Of a DNA stretch of 8,866 nucleotides, positions 1 to 6,955 are shown in pieces. A program made the position numbers and the translations under genes. Each line of letters opens with the position of its first letter. Position 1 is the stretch's first letter. This stretch comes from Anthropogastromicrobium chipingensis_A (GTDB taxonomy: Bacteria > Bacillota > Clostridia > Lachnospirales > Lachnospiraceae), in assembly GCA_963605535.1 (NCBI GenBank), contig CAVCXB010000127.1, positions 1 to 8,866 of the forward strand, written 5' to 3'. The notes beneath the pieces were generated by a model. That model was not told the origin of the DNA and made no database searches. It saw nothing but the letters and a program-made list of their open reading frames with translations.

Positions 1-1061
1 GCTTCAACTTCCTTCTTGCTAGCCATAGTGGTATCACCAGGAGTAGTCATAGCCAGTGCGCCGTGTGCTGCACCGTAGTTAACAGCCATCTCAGCATTCT
101 CAGTGGTCATTAAACCATAGATCAGACCAGAAGCGAAGGAATCACCGCCGCCTACACGGTCCATGATCTCCAGGCCGTTGTAATCCTTAGCCTTGTAGAT
201 CTCACCATCTGCCCAGCAGATTGCGCTCCAGTCATTAACGGTAGCAGTCTTAACCTGACGAAGAGTGGTAGCTACAGCCTTGAAGTTCGGGTAAGTCTTA
301 GCTGCCTCGTTGATCATCTTCTTGTATCCGTCAAGGTTCAGAGTCTTTAAGTTTGCATCGTTGCCCTCGATCTCGAAGCCAAGGCAAGCGGTGAAGTCTT
401 CCTCGTTACCGATCATAACGTCAACGTACTTAGCGATCTCCTTGTTAACTTCCTGAGCCTTAGCCTGTCCGCCGATTGCGCTCCACATGGATGGACGATA
501 GTTTAAGTCGTAGGATACGATGGTACCATACTTCTTAGCGGTCTTGATTGCAGCCAGAACGGTCTCGCAGGACTGCTCAGACAGTGCAGCGTAGATACCG
601 CCGGTATGCAGCCAACGAACACCCAGGGTTCCGAAGATGTACTCGAAATCAAAATCCTCTGGAGTAGCCTTAGAAATAGCAGTGTTTGCACGGTCAGAGC
701 AACCTACAGCACCACGGATTCCGTAGCCTCTCTCAGTGAAGTTTAAACCGTTACGGCAGATACGGCCGATACCGTCAGTCTTCATCCACTTGATCAGAGA
801 AGTATCAACACCACCCTGGCAGATGAAGTCTTCCATCAGCATACCAACTTCGTTATCAGCAAATGCAGTGATAACAGCGGTATTCATCTTGAAGCACTTT
901 CTTAAACCACGGATTACATTGTACTCTCCGCCGCCTTCCCATGCACGGAAGGATCTAGCTGTACGGATTCTGCCCTCGCCCGGATCAAGACGAAGCATAA
1001 CCTCGCCCAGAGATACTGCGTCAAACTTGCACTCGCTTGCTGGTCTTAAATTTAAATTCAT
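1..1061 (-). CDS. kdgK: 2-keto-3-deoxygluconate kinase (PfkB family), 3' end outside window
   Basis: Sugar kinase that phosphorylates 2-dehydro-3-deoxygluconate to KDPG in the cytoplasm, using ATP. The visible 353 residues begin at ATG 1061 and the gene runs off the left edge; the family is about 340 residues long, so little is missing. Seen in the sequence: the N-terminal GEVMLRLDP segment (about 19-27), the glycine-rich EGGGEYNV substrate region (42-49), DLNYRPSMWS (185-194, the DxNxRxxxW segment typical of KdgK-like kinases), and the PfkB signature DRVGGGDSFASG (301-312) with catalytic base Asp307. The usual GAGD is GGGD here. It lies 163 bases downstream of the KDPG aldolase gene on the same strand, which supplies the next enzyme of the pathway and supports the substrate assignment. 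The ribosome site is weak (AAGG about 15 bases upstream). Arginine CGT and glycine GGT/GGC codons dominate, as in well-expressed genes. The PfkB family is certain; the exact sugar is inferred from motif and neighbour. Confidence 0.88.
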   Translation of the reverse strand, partial: MNLNLRPASECKFDAVSLGEVMLRLDPGEGRIRTARSFRAWEGGGEYNVIRGLRKCFKMNTAVITAFADNEVGMLMEDFICQGGVDTSLIKWMKTDGIGRICRNGLNFTERGYGIRGAVGCSDRANTAISKATPEDFDFEYIFGTLGVRWLHTGGIYAALSEQSCETVLAAIKTAKKYGTIVSYDLNYRPSMWSAIGGQAKAQEVNKEIAKYVDVMIGNEEDFTACLGFEIEGNDANLKTLNLDGYKKMINEAAKTYPNFKAVATTLRQVKTATVNDWSAICWADGEIYKAKDYNGLEIMDRVGGGDSFASGLIYGLMTTENAEMAVNYGAAHGALAMTTPGDTTMASKKEVE

Positions 1062-1224
1062 TTTTTCTAAACCATACCTTTCTTATACGAACTTTGCTTT
1101 CCCAACCTTACTTTTTACTTTGGTTGGCTTATTTGTTTGCTTATTTCCGATTCAAGCAGCCTGTTTTCAAGCCGCTTGAATGGAACTTATGCTTGAATGA
1201 AACTTACTTTTCTTGTGAAAATGA
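1062..1224. repeat. eda-kdgK intergenic GCTTGAA inverted/tandem repeat cluster
   Basis: The spacer between eda and kdgK holds repeated TTCAAGC/GCTTGAA words. ATTCAAGC at 1150-1157 pairs perfectly with GCTTGAAT at 1174-1181. TTCAAGC at 1166-1172 also pairs with GCTTGAA at 1174-1180 across a single base, giving two competing hairpins. A 17-bp unit starting GCTTGAATGGAACTTAT (1174-1190) is repeated directly at 1191-1207 with two differences. The rest is T-rich on the plus strand. No run of T follows the hairpins on the minus (transcribed) strand, so this is not an ordinary terminator. It may be an operator, an mRNA-processing stem or an expression-balancing structure. Confidence 0.6.
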
Positions 1225-1860
1225 TTAGCCGCGGATTTCCTTAACCTTCTCAACTGCTTCCTTAGTCATAGCAGTGATCTTGTCAAACTCGCCAGCCTTG
1301 ATCATATCACCCTTTACCATCCAGCTTCCGCCGCAGCAAAGGATCTTGTCACAACCTAAGTAATCTGCCAGATTCTTGGTGCTGATTCCGCCTGTTGGCA
1401 TGAACTTAACCATGGTGTACGGAGCTGCCATAGCCTTGATCATAGCAACGCCGCCTGCCTGCTCAGCCGGGAAGAACTTAACAACCTTCAGTCCACGCTT
1501 AACAGCCTGTGCAACCTCAGACGGAGTGATGCAGCCTGGTAATACCGGAATGTTCTTCTCCAGACAGTAGTCAACGATCTCCGGATCAAATCCTGGGCTA
1601 ACGATGAACTTAGCGCCTGCGTTAACTGCACGGTTTACCTGATCGATCGTCAGAACAGTACCTGCACCAACTAACATATCCGGATAAGCCTCGCTCATCA
1701 GACGAATAGACTCCTCTGCTGCATCGGTACGGAAAGTAACCTCTGCACAAGCCAATCCACCCTCTACTAAAGCCTTTGCTAATGGAAGTGCATCCTTTGC
1801 ATCGTTCAGTACTACAACTGGAACAACGCCATACTCTTTAAACTGCTCAGTAATTGTCAT
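1225..1860 (-). CDS. eda: KDPG / KHG aldolase (class I)
   Basis: Bifunctional 2-dehydro-3-deoxyphosphogluconate / 4-hydroxy-2-oxoglutarate aldolase, a cytoplasmic TIM-barrel enzyme that splits KDPG into pyruvate and glyceraldehyde-3-phosphate. The protein has 211 residues, the usual length of the family. Visible motifs: EVTFRT at 40-45 (catalytic Glu40 and phosphate/pyruvate-binding Arg44), GAGTVL at 65-70, and KFFPAE at 128-133, where Lys128 is the Schiff-base lysine. The phosphate-binding PTGGI is at 155-159. The start ATG (1858-1860) is fixed by a strong AAGGAGG at 1870-1876. The gene is first in an eda-kdgK unit; the downstream kinase makes its substrate. Together they would finish degradation of uronates or of KDG from pectin-like sugars. 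The family assignment is firm; which upstream sugar feeds the pathway cannot be seen here. Confidence 0.95.
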   Translation of the reverse strand: MTITEQFKEYGVVPVVVLNDAKDALPLAKALVEGGLACAEVTFRTDAAEESIRLMSEAYPDMLVGAGTVLTIDQVNRAVNAGAKFIVSPGFDPEIVDYCLEKNIPVLPGCITPSEVAQAVKRGLKVVKFFPAEQAGGVAMIKAMAAPYTMVKFMPTGGISTKNLADYLGCDKILCCGGSWMVKGDMIKAGEFDKITAMTKEAVEKVKEIRG

Positions 1861-1884
1861 TTCTTAATTCCTCCTTTTGCCCCA

Positions 1885-1903
1885 CTGTCCCAAAAATGGA
1901 CAG
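1885..1903. promoter_or_regulatory. inverted repeat in eda leader
   Basis: CTGTCC (1885-1890) and GGACAG (1898-1903) form a perfect 6-bp inverted repeat around a 7-base AT-rich loop, 9 bases upstream of the eda ribosome site. It could be a small hairpin in the leader or a half-site pair for a repressor. No regulator gene is adjacent. Confidence 0.3.
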
Positions 1904-1935
1904 ACTGCGGGCGTATGTTCAGTACATCGTTCTAC

Positions 1936-1956
1936 GTGATGTCACATATCATTATA
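1936..1956 (-). promoter_or_regulatory. probable eda promoter -10 with overlapping short palindrome
   Basis: Read on the minus strand, a perfect TATAAT lies at 1951-1956, about 90 bases upstream of the eda start. TTGGCG (1977-1982) is a possible -35 but sits 20 bp away, so the -35 is poor and may need an activator. Just downstream of the -10, around the expected start of transcription, GTGA and TCAC (1936-1945) form an imperfect 14-bp dyad that could be an operator. This is inferred from sequence alone. Confidence 0.4.
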
Positions 1957-2000
1957 CTACCATTTTTTTACCGATTCGCCAATAGGAGACGTATATTTCT

Positions 2001-2031
2001 GCGTTTTGACCAATTTTGCATCGGTAAACGC
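2001..2031. terminator. imperfect stem-loop downstream of yitT gene
   Basis: GCGTTT (2001-2006) pairs with AAACGC (2026-2031), and inside it ACC (2009-2011) pairs with GGT (2023-2025). It lies about 30 bases past the stop of the YitT-family gene and could end that transcript. However, the strand carrying that mRNA has no T-run after the stem; the T-run (gattttt) follows on the plus strand. The direction and function are therefore uncertain. Confidence 0.3.
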
Positions 2032-2059
2032 CTATGATTTTTGTATAAAATTTATTTCA

Positions 2060-2926
2060 TTACAGGCGCTTTTCAAAATTGCCAGACATAACGGAAACGC
2101 CTTCGTCAGCAATTACGAACGCATTGGGGTCTATGCTGTGAATAATGTCAATAAACTCCGACTGTTCAAATTTATTGATACAACAAATTAGAATTTTTGT
2201 CTCCTCTTTGGTATACGCACCCACACCAGTCCACTCCGTCACGCCACGACCAGTCTCCTTTAAAATCTTCTGATCAATTCCATCATGCTTCGTGAAAATC
2301 ATCAGACGCACCGTGATATTCTGATAGTGAACGCGATCCATCATCAGGGTAAAGAATACCATGTAGATTAATGAATAAATTACAATTTCAATATCAAACA
2401 TCAGAAGCAAACACGCATAGACAAGTGCATTGACAAACAATGAAATCTTGCCAACCGATGCATGCTTAAACTTACGCGCTGCCCACACACCAATGATATC
2501 CACACCACCGCCGCTGCCGCCTGCTACAAGCAACAAACCAACGCCAAATCCAGTGATAATGCCCGCGATCAAAACTGACGCTACAACTGAATCGACAATC
2601 GGTGCTGCCGGAATCGGAATCAAAGTCGCAAAGATACTGATCGAAGTTGAGCCGATGATGGTCTTAAAAAGAAAGCCCTTTCCAACGCCCTTCCAAGCCA
2701 AAAGAAGGAGTGGAATATTGGTAAGAAAATACACCGCACCGTAAATATTCCTGCCGCCTAAATCTACGACCTTTCCTATTAGATAGGTGATGACCTGCGC
2801 AATTCCGACGCCGCCACCACTGTAAAGGCCATACGGGATCAGAAATAAATTCATGCCCAAGGCATATAAGAACGCACCTGCTACAATTACAGCTACCTTT
2901 ACCCATCTTGACCGTATTCTGTCCAT
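2060..2926 (-). CDS. YitT family membrane protein (DUF161 + DUF2179)
   Basis: Integral membrane protein of 288 residues with the YitT layout. An N-terminal block of hydrophobic segments is visible at roughly 10-28, 38-52, 63-78, 88-103, 112-134, 161-177 and 180-196. A soluble C-terminal DUF2179 domain follows from about 205, including the GRGVTEWTGVGAYTKEET segment at 226-243. Glycine-rich SGGGVGIAQ (36-44) and GGSGGGVDIIG (136-146) match the repeated glycine motifs of the family. The biochemical function of YitT proteins is not established; a transport role is often guessed. The start ATG overlaps the stop of the upstream thrH-like gene by one base (TAATG), with GAGGG about 8 bases before it, so translation is probably coupled. 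No terminator separates the two genes. The family call is strong; substrate and role are unknown. Confidence 0.88.
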   Translation of the reverse strand: MDRIRSRWVKVAVIVAGAFLYALGMNLFLIPYGLYSGGGVGIAQVITYLIGKVVDLGGRNIYGAVYFLTNIPLLLLAWKGVGKGFLFKTIIGSTSISIFATLIPIPAAPIVDSVVASVLIAGIITGFGVGLLLVAGGSGGGVDIIGVWAARKFKHASVGKISLFVNALVYACLLLMFDIEIVIYSLIYMVFFTLMMDRVHYQNITVRLMIFTKHDGIDQKILKETGRGVTEWTGVGAYTKEETKILICCINKFEQSEFIDIIHSIDPNAFVIADEGVSVMSGNFEKRL

Positions 2927-3525
2927 TATAAAGCCCTCTTGATGGCTGCCATCAGCTCATCGTATGTCTCATAAGCCGGCAGATCCGGATTCTCATTTTT
3001 GATGGAATCGGTGCTGCGGAATAAAAAGCCAGCCTTGCTTGCACGAATCATGCCAAGATCGTTGTAGCTGTCACCGCTTGCGATTGTCTCAAAGCCGATT
3101 GCCTGAAGTGCCTTTACAGTGGTCAGCTTGGACTGCTCAATTCTCATCTTAAAGCCGGTAATCTCGCCATCCTCTGCCACCTCAAGGCTGTTGCAGAAAA
3201 TGGTCGGCCAGCCGAGTTTTTTCATGAGCGGTGCGGCAAACTCGGTAAAGGTATCGCTGATGATGATTACCTGTGTCATGCTTCGAAGCTCATCCAGAAA
3301 CTCCTTTGCCCCCGGCATCGGATCAATCGTTGCAATTGTCTGCTGGATTTCCTTTAGTCCAAGGCCATGCTCCTTTAAAATGCCAAGTCTCCACTTCATC
3401 AGCTTGTCGTAATCCGGCTCGTCTCTCGTTGTTCGCTTAAGCTCTGAAATCCCGCTCGCCTTTGCAAACGCAATCCAAATTTCTGGCACCAACACACCCT
3501 CAAGATCCAAACATACAATATTCAT
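2926..3525 (-). CDS. thrH: ThrH-like phosphoserine phosphatase / homoserine phosphotransferase (HAD family)
   Basis: HAD-superfamily phosphotransferase of 199 residues. It closely resembles Pseudomonas ThrH, which dephosphorylates phosphoserine and can move the phosphate to homoserine. The near-identity of the N-terminus (CLDLEGVLVPEIWIAFA, 5-21) is as I recall that protein. HAD motifs in order: motif I DLEGV with nucleophile Asp7 and Glu9 in place of the second Asp, a ThrH trait; motif II Ser90-Asp91 in IISDTF; motif III Lys133; motif IV GDSYND with Asp152 and Asp156. The start at 3525 has an AGGGAG ribosome site close upstream. It overlaps the YitT gene by one base, and a PfkB-type kinase lies upstream on the same strand. 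The coupling suggests that the membrane protein moves a substrate or product of this enzyme, but that is inference. Serine or threonine metabolism is the likeliest setting. Confidence 0.87.
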   Translation of the reverse strand: MNIVCLDLEGVLVPEIWIAFAKASGISELKRTTRDEPDYDKLMKWRLGILKEHGLGLKEIQQTIATIDPMPGAKEFLDELRSMTQVIIISDTFTEFAAPLMKKLGWPTIFCNSLEVAEDGEITGFKMRIEQSKLTTVKALQAIGFETIASGDSYNDLGMIRASKAGFLFRSTDSIKNENPDLPAYETYDELMAAIKRAL

Positions 3526-3561
3526 TGTACTCTCCCTGCCTTTCTTATCTTATATTTGATA

Positions 3562-3645
3562 TTCAATTGTTCATTGATTCAATTGATCGTTTCTTCAATT
3601 GAGCATTCATTCAATTGATCATTCATTTCATTGCTCGTTCAATTG
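3562..3645. repeat. TTCAATTG array with 16-bp period
   Basis: Five exact copies of TTCAATTG start at 3562, 3578, 3594, 3610 and 3638. The first four are exactly 16 bp apart and the last is 28 bp (16+12) further on. A degenerate copy (TTTCATTG, 3626-3633) fills the gap. Each core contains the palindrome CAATTG, and copies two to four extend to TCAATTGA. The 8-base spacers are similar but not identical. The array fills most of the 160-base gap between the PfkB kinase and thrH, in the likely thrH leader or promoter. It could be a multi-site operator or a slippage-generated array. Confidence 0.8.
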
Positions 3646-3685
3646 TCTGCTCTTTGTTTTTGTTTTATTTCTTATTTTGCTTTTC

Positions 3686-4618
3686 TTACTCCTCAACCTC
3701 GATGTCAATGCCAAGCTCCTTCGGTAAGAAACGCGGACATACATTGTCTGTGGTGATAATAACAGACGCTGCCAGACGTGTGCCGATCTCAACGGCATCC
3801 TTTAATTCCTTTCCGTAGGTCATTCCGATTGCAACACCCGCAAAGAATGCATCTCCTGCACCTGTCGTATCACGCACGGTTACCTTGCGCGCCGGGTGAA
3901 TGCCCTTATTTCCCTTGCAGTCTGCATACACAGCACCATCGCCGCCCATCGTGACAACGATTGCTGGAATCTGGGAACTCATTACCTTTGAAGAAATGAT
4001 CTCGCACAGTTCCTCTGGTGTCTTATCCTCGTAATCCTCTGCAAAGAAAATGCCTGCCTCAAGCTGATTGCACACAAAGCAGTCAAAACGCTTTAAGTAA
4101 TCGCGTCGCTCAACAGCGATGCTCATGTTGGTCACAACACCGTACACCTTCTTATTATATTTCTCTGCTAATTGGAAGGTCTTTTTGATGATTTCCTTGT
4201 CAATGTCCATTTCCAGCACGATGGAATCTGCCTTGGAGATGATCTCGTCTCCCTTTTCCTCCAACGTATATAACAGCGGATACAAATTCGGTCTCTGCGA
4301 GATGGATCCCGCCAGATCGCCCTTGCTGTCGAATACGGCCAGCCAGGTTCCCATTCCGCCTGGAACGCTCTTTATATAGCTGGTATCTACTTTGTGTCTC
4401 TTTAATTTGCGAACAACATCCTCGCCAAGTGCGGATGTGTCCACGATGCTGACATAGGTCGGCCGAAGCTCCACATTTGCAATGTCCTCTACGACATTTC
4501 GTGTTACGCCTCCGTGTATGTATTCAATCCGTCCCGCATTGCGTCCGGTTGGCACATAAACATCCTCCGGAAAGCCCTTAATATCCACAAATACGGCGCC
4601 GATTACTACAATTCCCAT
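3686..4618 (-). CDS. PfkB-family carbohydrate/nucleoside kinase (pseudouridine-kinase-like)
   Basis: Cytoplasmic ribokinase-fold kinase of 310 residues. PfkB motif 1 is GGVTRNVVEDIA (36-47), preceded by PTGRNAGRIEY (23-33). Together these resemble the GKI...GGVxRN layout of pseudouridine kinases (PsuK) more than that of sugar kinases. CNQLEA (183-188) carries the family Asn and Glu, VVTMGGDGAV (221-230) lies before the ATP site, and motif 2 is DTTGAGDAFFAG (250-261) with catalytic base Asp256. No pseudouridine glycosidase gene is nearby, so the substrate remains open among nucleosides and sugars. The start at 4618 has a GGGGGA ribosome site 6 bases upstream. The gene lies 160 bases upstream of thrH on the same strand with no terminator between them, so it may head the kinase-thrH-yitT operon. 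It is transcribed divergently from the GH31 gene. Confidence 0.85.
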   Translation of the reverse strand: MGIVVIGAVFVDIKGFPEDVYVPTGRNAGRIEYIHGGVTRNVVEDIANVELRPTYVSIVDTSALGEDVVRKLKRHKVDTSYIKSVPGGMGTWLAVFDSKGDLAGSISQRPNLYPLLYTLEEKGDEIISKADSIVLEMDIDKEIIKKTFQLAEKYNKKVYGVVTNMSIAVERRDYLKRFDCFVCNQLEAGIFFAEDYEDKTPEELCEIISSKVMSSQIPAIVVTMGGDGAVYADCKGNKGIHPARKVTVRDTTGAGDAFFAGVAIGMTYGKELKDAVEIGTRLAASVIITTDNVCPRFLPKELGIDIEVEE

Positions 4619-4741
4619 GATCTGTCCCCCAGTGTCTTTTCTTTCGTTGTTTTGTTCTTTATATACTCTCTATATATTCATAACTATTCAAAACTCTATT
4701 TGCCAAACCGTCTCTGCGAGGCTCTGAATAATTATATATTT

Positions 4742-4769
4742 ATTGTACAGAACATTCTACAAAATGCAA
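4742..4769 (-). promoter_or_regulatory. candidate promoter of the PfkB kinase operon
   Basis: On the minus strand, TTGCAT (4764-4769) and TACAAT (4742-4747) are 16 bp apart, giving a reasonable sigma-A promoter with a leader of about 115 bases. The 4619-4827 gap is very AT-rich, so other pairs are possible. No recognised operator is visible. Confidence 0.4.
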
Positions 4770-4790
4770 GCATCATTTTCGTTTTGTCCA

Positions 4791-4818
4791 TTGCTTTTTT
4801 CTCCAGTAACGGTAAAAT
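4791..4818 (+). promoter_or_regulatory. candidate promoter of the GH31 gene
   Basis: TTGCTT (4791-4796) and TAAAAT (4813-4818) are 16 bp apart. Transcription would begin near 4825, right beside the upstream ATG at 4828. That supports the 4828-4929 segment being an untranslated leader and the real start being ATG 4930. Confidence 0.4.
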
Positions 4819-4851
4819 ATAGATATCATGGGGAGCCATCTAGCCAGAAGC

Positions 4852-4889
4852 CATCGGGGGCATCGGGGGCATCGGAGAGCCATCGGGTC
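4852..4889 (+). repeat. CATCGGGGG 9-bp repeats in GH31 leader
   Basis: CATCGGGGG occurs twice in tandem (4852-4860 and 4861-4869). CATCGGAGA follows (4870-4878), then CATCGGGTC (4881-4889) after a 2-base spacer. The G-rich tract contrasts sharply with the AT-rich DNA on either side. It sits between the putative promoter and the ribosome site of the GH31 gene. Confidence 0.7.
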
Positions 4890-4908
4890 AGTGGCTCCAG
4901 TGGCTCTC
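4875..4908 (+). promoter_or_regulatory. leader hairpin with two alternative 3' arms
   Basis: GAGAGCCA (4875-4882) pairs perfectly with TGGCTCTC (4901-4908). Its inner GAGCCA part can instead pair with TGGCTC (4892-4897). The hairpin stands just upstream of the AAAGGA ribosome site (4912-4917), so it could tune translation of the GH31 gene. No T-run follows, so it is not a terminator. Confidence 0.45.
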
Positions 4909-4911
4909 AAG

Positions 4912-4917
4912 AAAGGA
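4912..4917 (+). promoter_or_regulatory. ribosome binding site deciding the GH31 start
   Basis: AAAGGA lies 12 bases before ATG 4930. The alternative in-frame ATG at 4828 has no Shine-Dalgarno sequence and would add 34 residues made of the GC-rich repeat (His-Arg-Gly runs), so 4930 is preferred. The spacing is a little long. Confidence 0.55.
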
Positions 4918-4929
4918 CGGTATTTAAGC

Positions 4930-6939
4930 ATGAATTATTTTACGATTAAAGACGGCGCACTTTTCTTTAAGCGCAGACAAGAAATTCTGGAGGTATGCCC
5001 GTGGGGTGCAGGTCTTCGCGTTCGCGCAACGCAAAACCGCAGTTTTTCCGATAAGAATTGGACGCTCGATATGCCAGCAAAGGCTGATGGAAAAATTGAG
5101 TTGTTTGACGATCACGCAATCGTAAGAAATGGCAATATCTACGCCGTTGTGACAGACTTTGGACGCCTTAGCTTCTATAATGAAAAGGATGAACTGTTAT
5201 TAAAAGAATATTACCGCAGCTGGGACTACGGTACGAAGGACTGGCAGGATCTTGACACAATCGTTATGCAGCGCGCGGCTGCCAGAACTTACCATGCAGT
5301 CGGCGGCGATAACTATGCGCTGAGCGTTCGTTTTGAGGCGGACGATAACGAGAAGTTGTTTGGTATGGGCCAGTATCAGCAGCCACAGTTTGATTTGAAG
5401 GGCTGCACGCTTGAGCTTGCACAGAAAAACACACAGGCGAGTGTGCCATATCTTGTTTCCAGCAAGGGCTATGGTCTGTTATGGAACAATCCGGCAATCG
5501 GACGTGCAACGCTTGGCTACAACATGACCGAGTTTACCGCTGAGTCCACACGACAGATCGACTACTGGATCAACGCTTCTGACACCCCGGCAGGTCTTGT
5601 CGAGCAGTACACAGAATTAACCGGACGTGTTCCGATGATGCCACAGTGGGCGATGGGCTTCTGGCAGTGCAAGCTTCGCTACCAAACACAGGACGAGGTT
5701 CTGACGATTGCAAGAAAATATAAGGAAATGAACATTCCGCTGTCTGTTATCGTCATCGACTTCTTCCACTGGACGCAGCAGGGTGACTGGCGCTTTGATC
5801 CAGAATATTTCCCGAACCCGAAGAGGATGATCGACGAATTGCACGAAATGGGCGTTCGCGTGATGGTTTCCATCTGGCCAACCGTTGACCGCGCGAGTGT
5901 AAACTACGAGGAAATGAAAGAGCGCGATCTTTTAATCCGCACCGACCGCGGTTTGAATGTGACAATGGAGTGCTTCGGAATGGAATGCTTTATCGACCCG
6001 ACAAACCCGGAGACACGTGAGTTTGTATGGCAAAAGGCGATGGAAAATTATTGCACGCTTGGCGTTGATCTGTTCTGGCTAGATGAAGCAGAGCCAGAAT
6101 ACACCGTTCAGGACTTTGATATCTATCGCTACTATGATGGTCCGGCAAATGAGTGTGCAAATGAGTACCCGGCTCGCTACTCTCAGACCTTCTTCGATGG
6201 TATGAAAGCAGAGGGCATCGAAAATCCATTGAATCTGGTTCGCTGTGCATGGGCTGGCTCCCAGCGCTACGGTTCCCTTGTATGGTCTGGCGATGTGCCA
6301 TCGACCTTTCCCTATCTTCGCTATCAGCTGACCGCCGGCTTAAATATGGGTCTTGCCGGAATCGCATGGTGGACAGCTGACATTGGCGGTTTCCACGGTG
6401 GAAATGTACACGATCCAGCTTTCCAGGAGCTTTTGATGCGATGGTTCCAGTTCGGTGCATTCTGCCCGGTTATGCGTCTGCACGGCGACCGCGATCCACA
6501 CTACAAGCCACTCGGCTCCACCGGTGGCGGTATGGTGGCATCTGGTGCAGACAATGAAATCTGGAGCTACACACCTGAGATTCGGGATATGATGAGCTAT
6601 TATATCCTGCTTCGTGAGTCCATGAAGGGCTACATCACAACCGTTATGGAAGAAGCTCACGAAAAAGGTACTCCTGTTATCAAGCCACTGTTCTATGATT
6701 ATCCGGCTGACAAGCAGTGTTGGGAGATCGCAGACGAATATCTCTTTGGTCATGATCTGTTAGTTGCCCCAGTTCTGGCCGCCGGTGAGCGCACTCGCAC
6801 ACTGTATCTGCCAGAGGGACACTGGTGTGAGTATGAGACTGGAAAGGTTTATGAAGGTGGCTGCACAATTACGGTAGATGCTCCGCTTAACCGCGTTCCA
6901 CTATTTGTAAAGGAAGGCAAGACGGTCTTTGTGAAATAA
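4930..6939 (+). CDS. GH31 family alpha-glycosidase, cytoplasmic
   Basis: Retaining alpha-glycosidase of 669 residues from ATG 4930 (703 if ATG 4828 is used). No signal peptide or membrane segment is seen, so it should act on imported oligosaccharides. Layout: N-terminal beta-sandwich (about 1-235, with LFGMGQYQQPQFDL at 143-156), catalytic (beta/alpha)8 barrel (about 236-570) and C-terminal beta-domain (about 571-669). The nucleophile is Asp385 in FWLDEAEPE (382-390) and the acid/base is Asp455 in WSGDVPSTF (452-460). VIVIDFFHW (273-281), GFHGG (487-491) and MRLHGDRDP (515-523) complete the active site. The WLDxxEPE form resembles alpha-xylosidase-like GH31 enzymes rather than the WNDMNEP form of typical alpha-glucosidases. 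The lysine found two residues before the nucleophile in E. coli YicI is Trp383 here, so substrate is left open. It is divergent from the kinase operon, and a tandem repeat follows the stop. Confidence 0.93.
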   Translation: MNYFTIKDGALFFKRRQEILEVCPWGAGLRVRATQNRSFSDKNWTLDMPAKADGKIELFDDHAIVRNGNIYAVVTDFGRLSFYNEKDELLLKEYYRSWDYGTKDWQDLDTIVMQRAAARTYHAVGGDNYALSVRFEADDNEKLFGMGQYQQPQFDLKGCTLELAQKNTQASVPYLVSSKGYGLLWNNPAIGRATLGYNMTEFTAESTRQIDYWINASDTPAGLVEQYTELTGRVPMMPQWAMGFWQCKLRYQTQDEVLTIARKYKEMNIPLSVIVIDFFHWTQQGDWRFDPEYFPNPKRMIDELHEMGVRVMVSIWPTVDRASVNYEEMKERDLLIRTDRGLNVTMECFGMECFIDPTNPETREFVWQKAMENYCTLGVDLFWLDEAEPEYTVQDFDIYRYYDGPANECANEYPARYSQTFFDGMKAEGIENPLNLVRCAWAGSQRYGSLVWSGDVPSTFPYLRYQLTAGLNMGLAGIAWWTADIGGFHGGNVHDPAFQELLMRWFQFGAFCPVMRLHGDRDPHYKPLGSTGGGMVASGADNEIWSYTPEIRDMMSYYILLRESMKGYITTVMEEAHEKGTPVIKPLFYDYPADKQCWEIADEYLFGHDLLVAPVLAAGERTRTLYLPEGHWCEYETGKVYEGGCTITVDAPLNRVPLFVKEGKTVFVK

Positions 6940-6955
6940 GTGAACTAAGCGAATT

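Noticed and set aside
736..1179. 147-codon plus-strand ORF opposite kdgK
   Set aside because: It lies antisense to a clear PfkB kinase, its translation is low-complexity, and it lacks a ribosome site.
4830..4887. G-quadruplex in the GH31 leader
   Set aside because: Four G-tracts exist, but two of the three loops are 15 or more bases long, so a stable quadruplex is unlikely.
4828..4929. ATG 4828 as the GH31 start
   Set aside because: There is no ribosome site before it, the added residues are pure repeat, and the putative promoter would start the transcript only a few bases upstream.
5990..6460. 156-codon minus-strand ORF opposite the GH31 gene
   Set aside because: It is antisense to the catalytic barrel of a well-supported enzyme and its translation has no family features.
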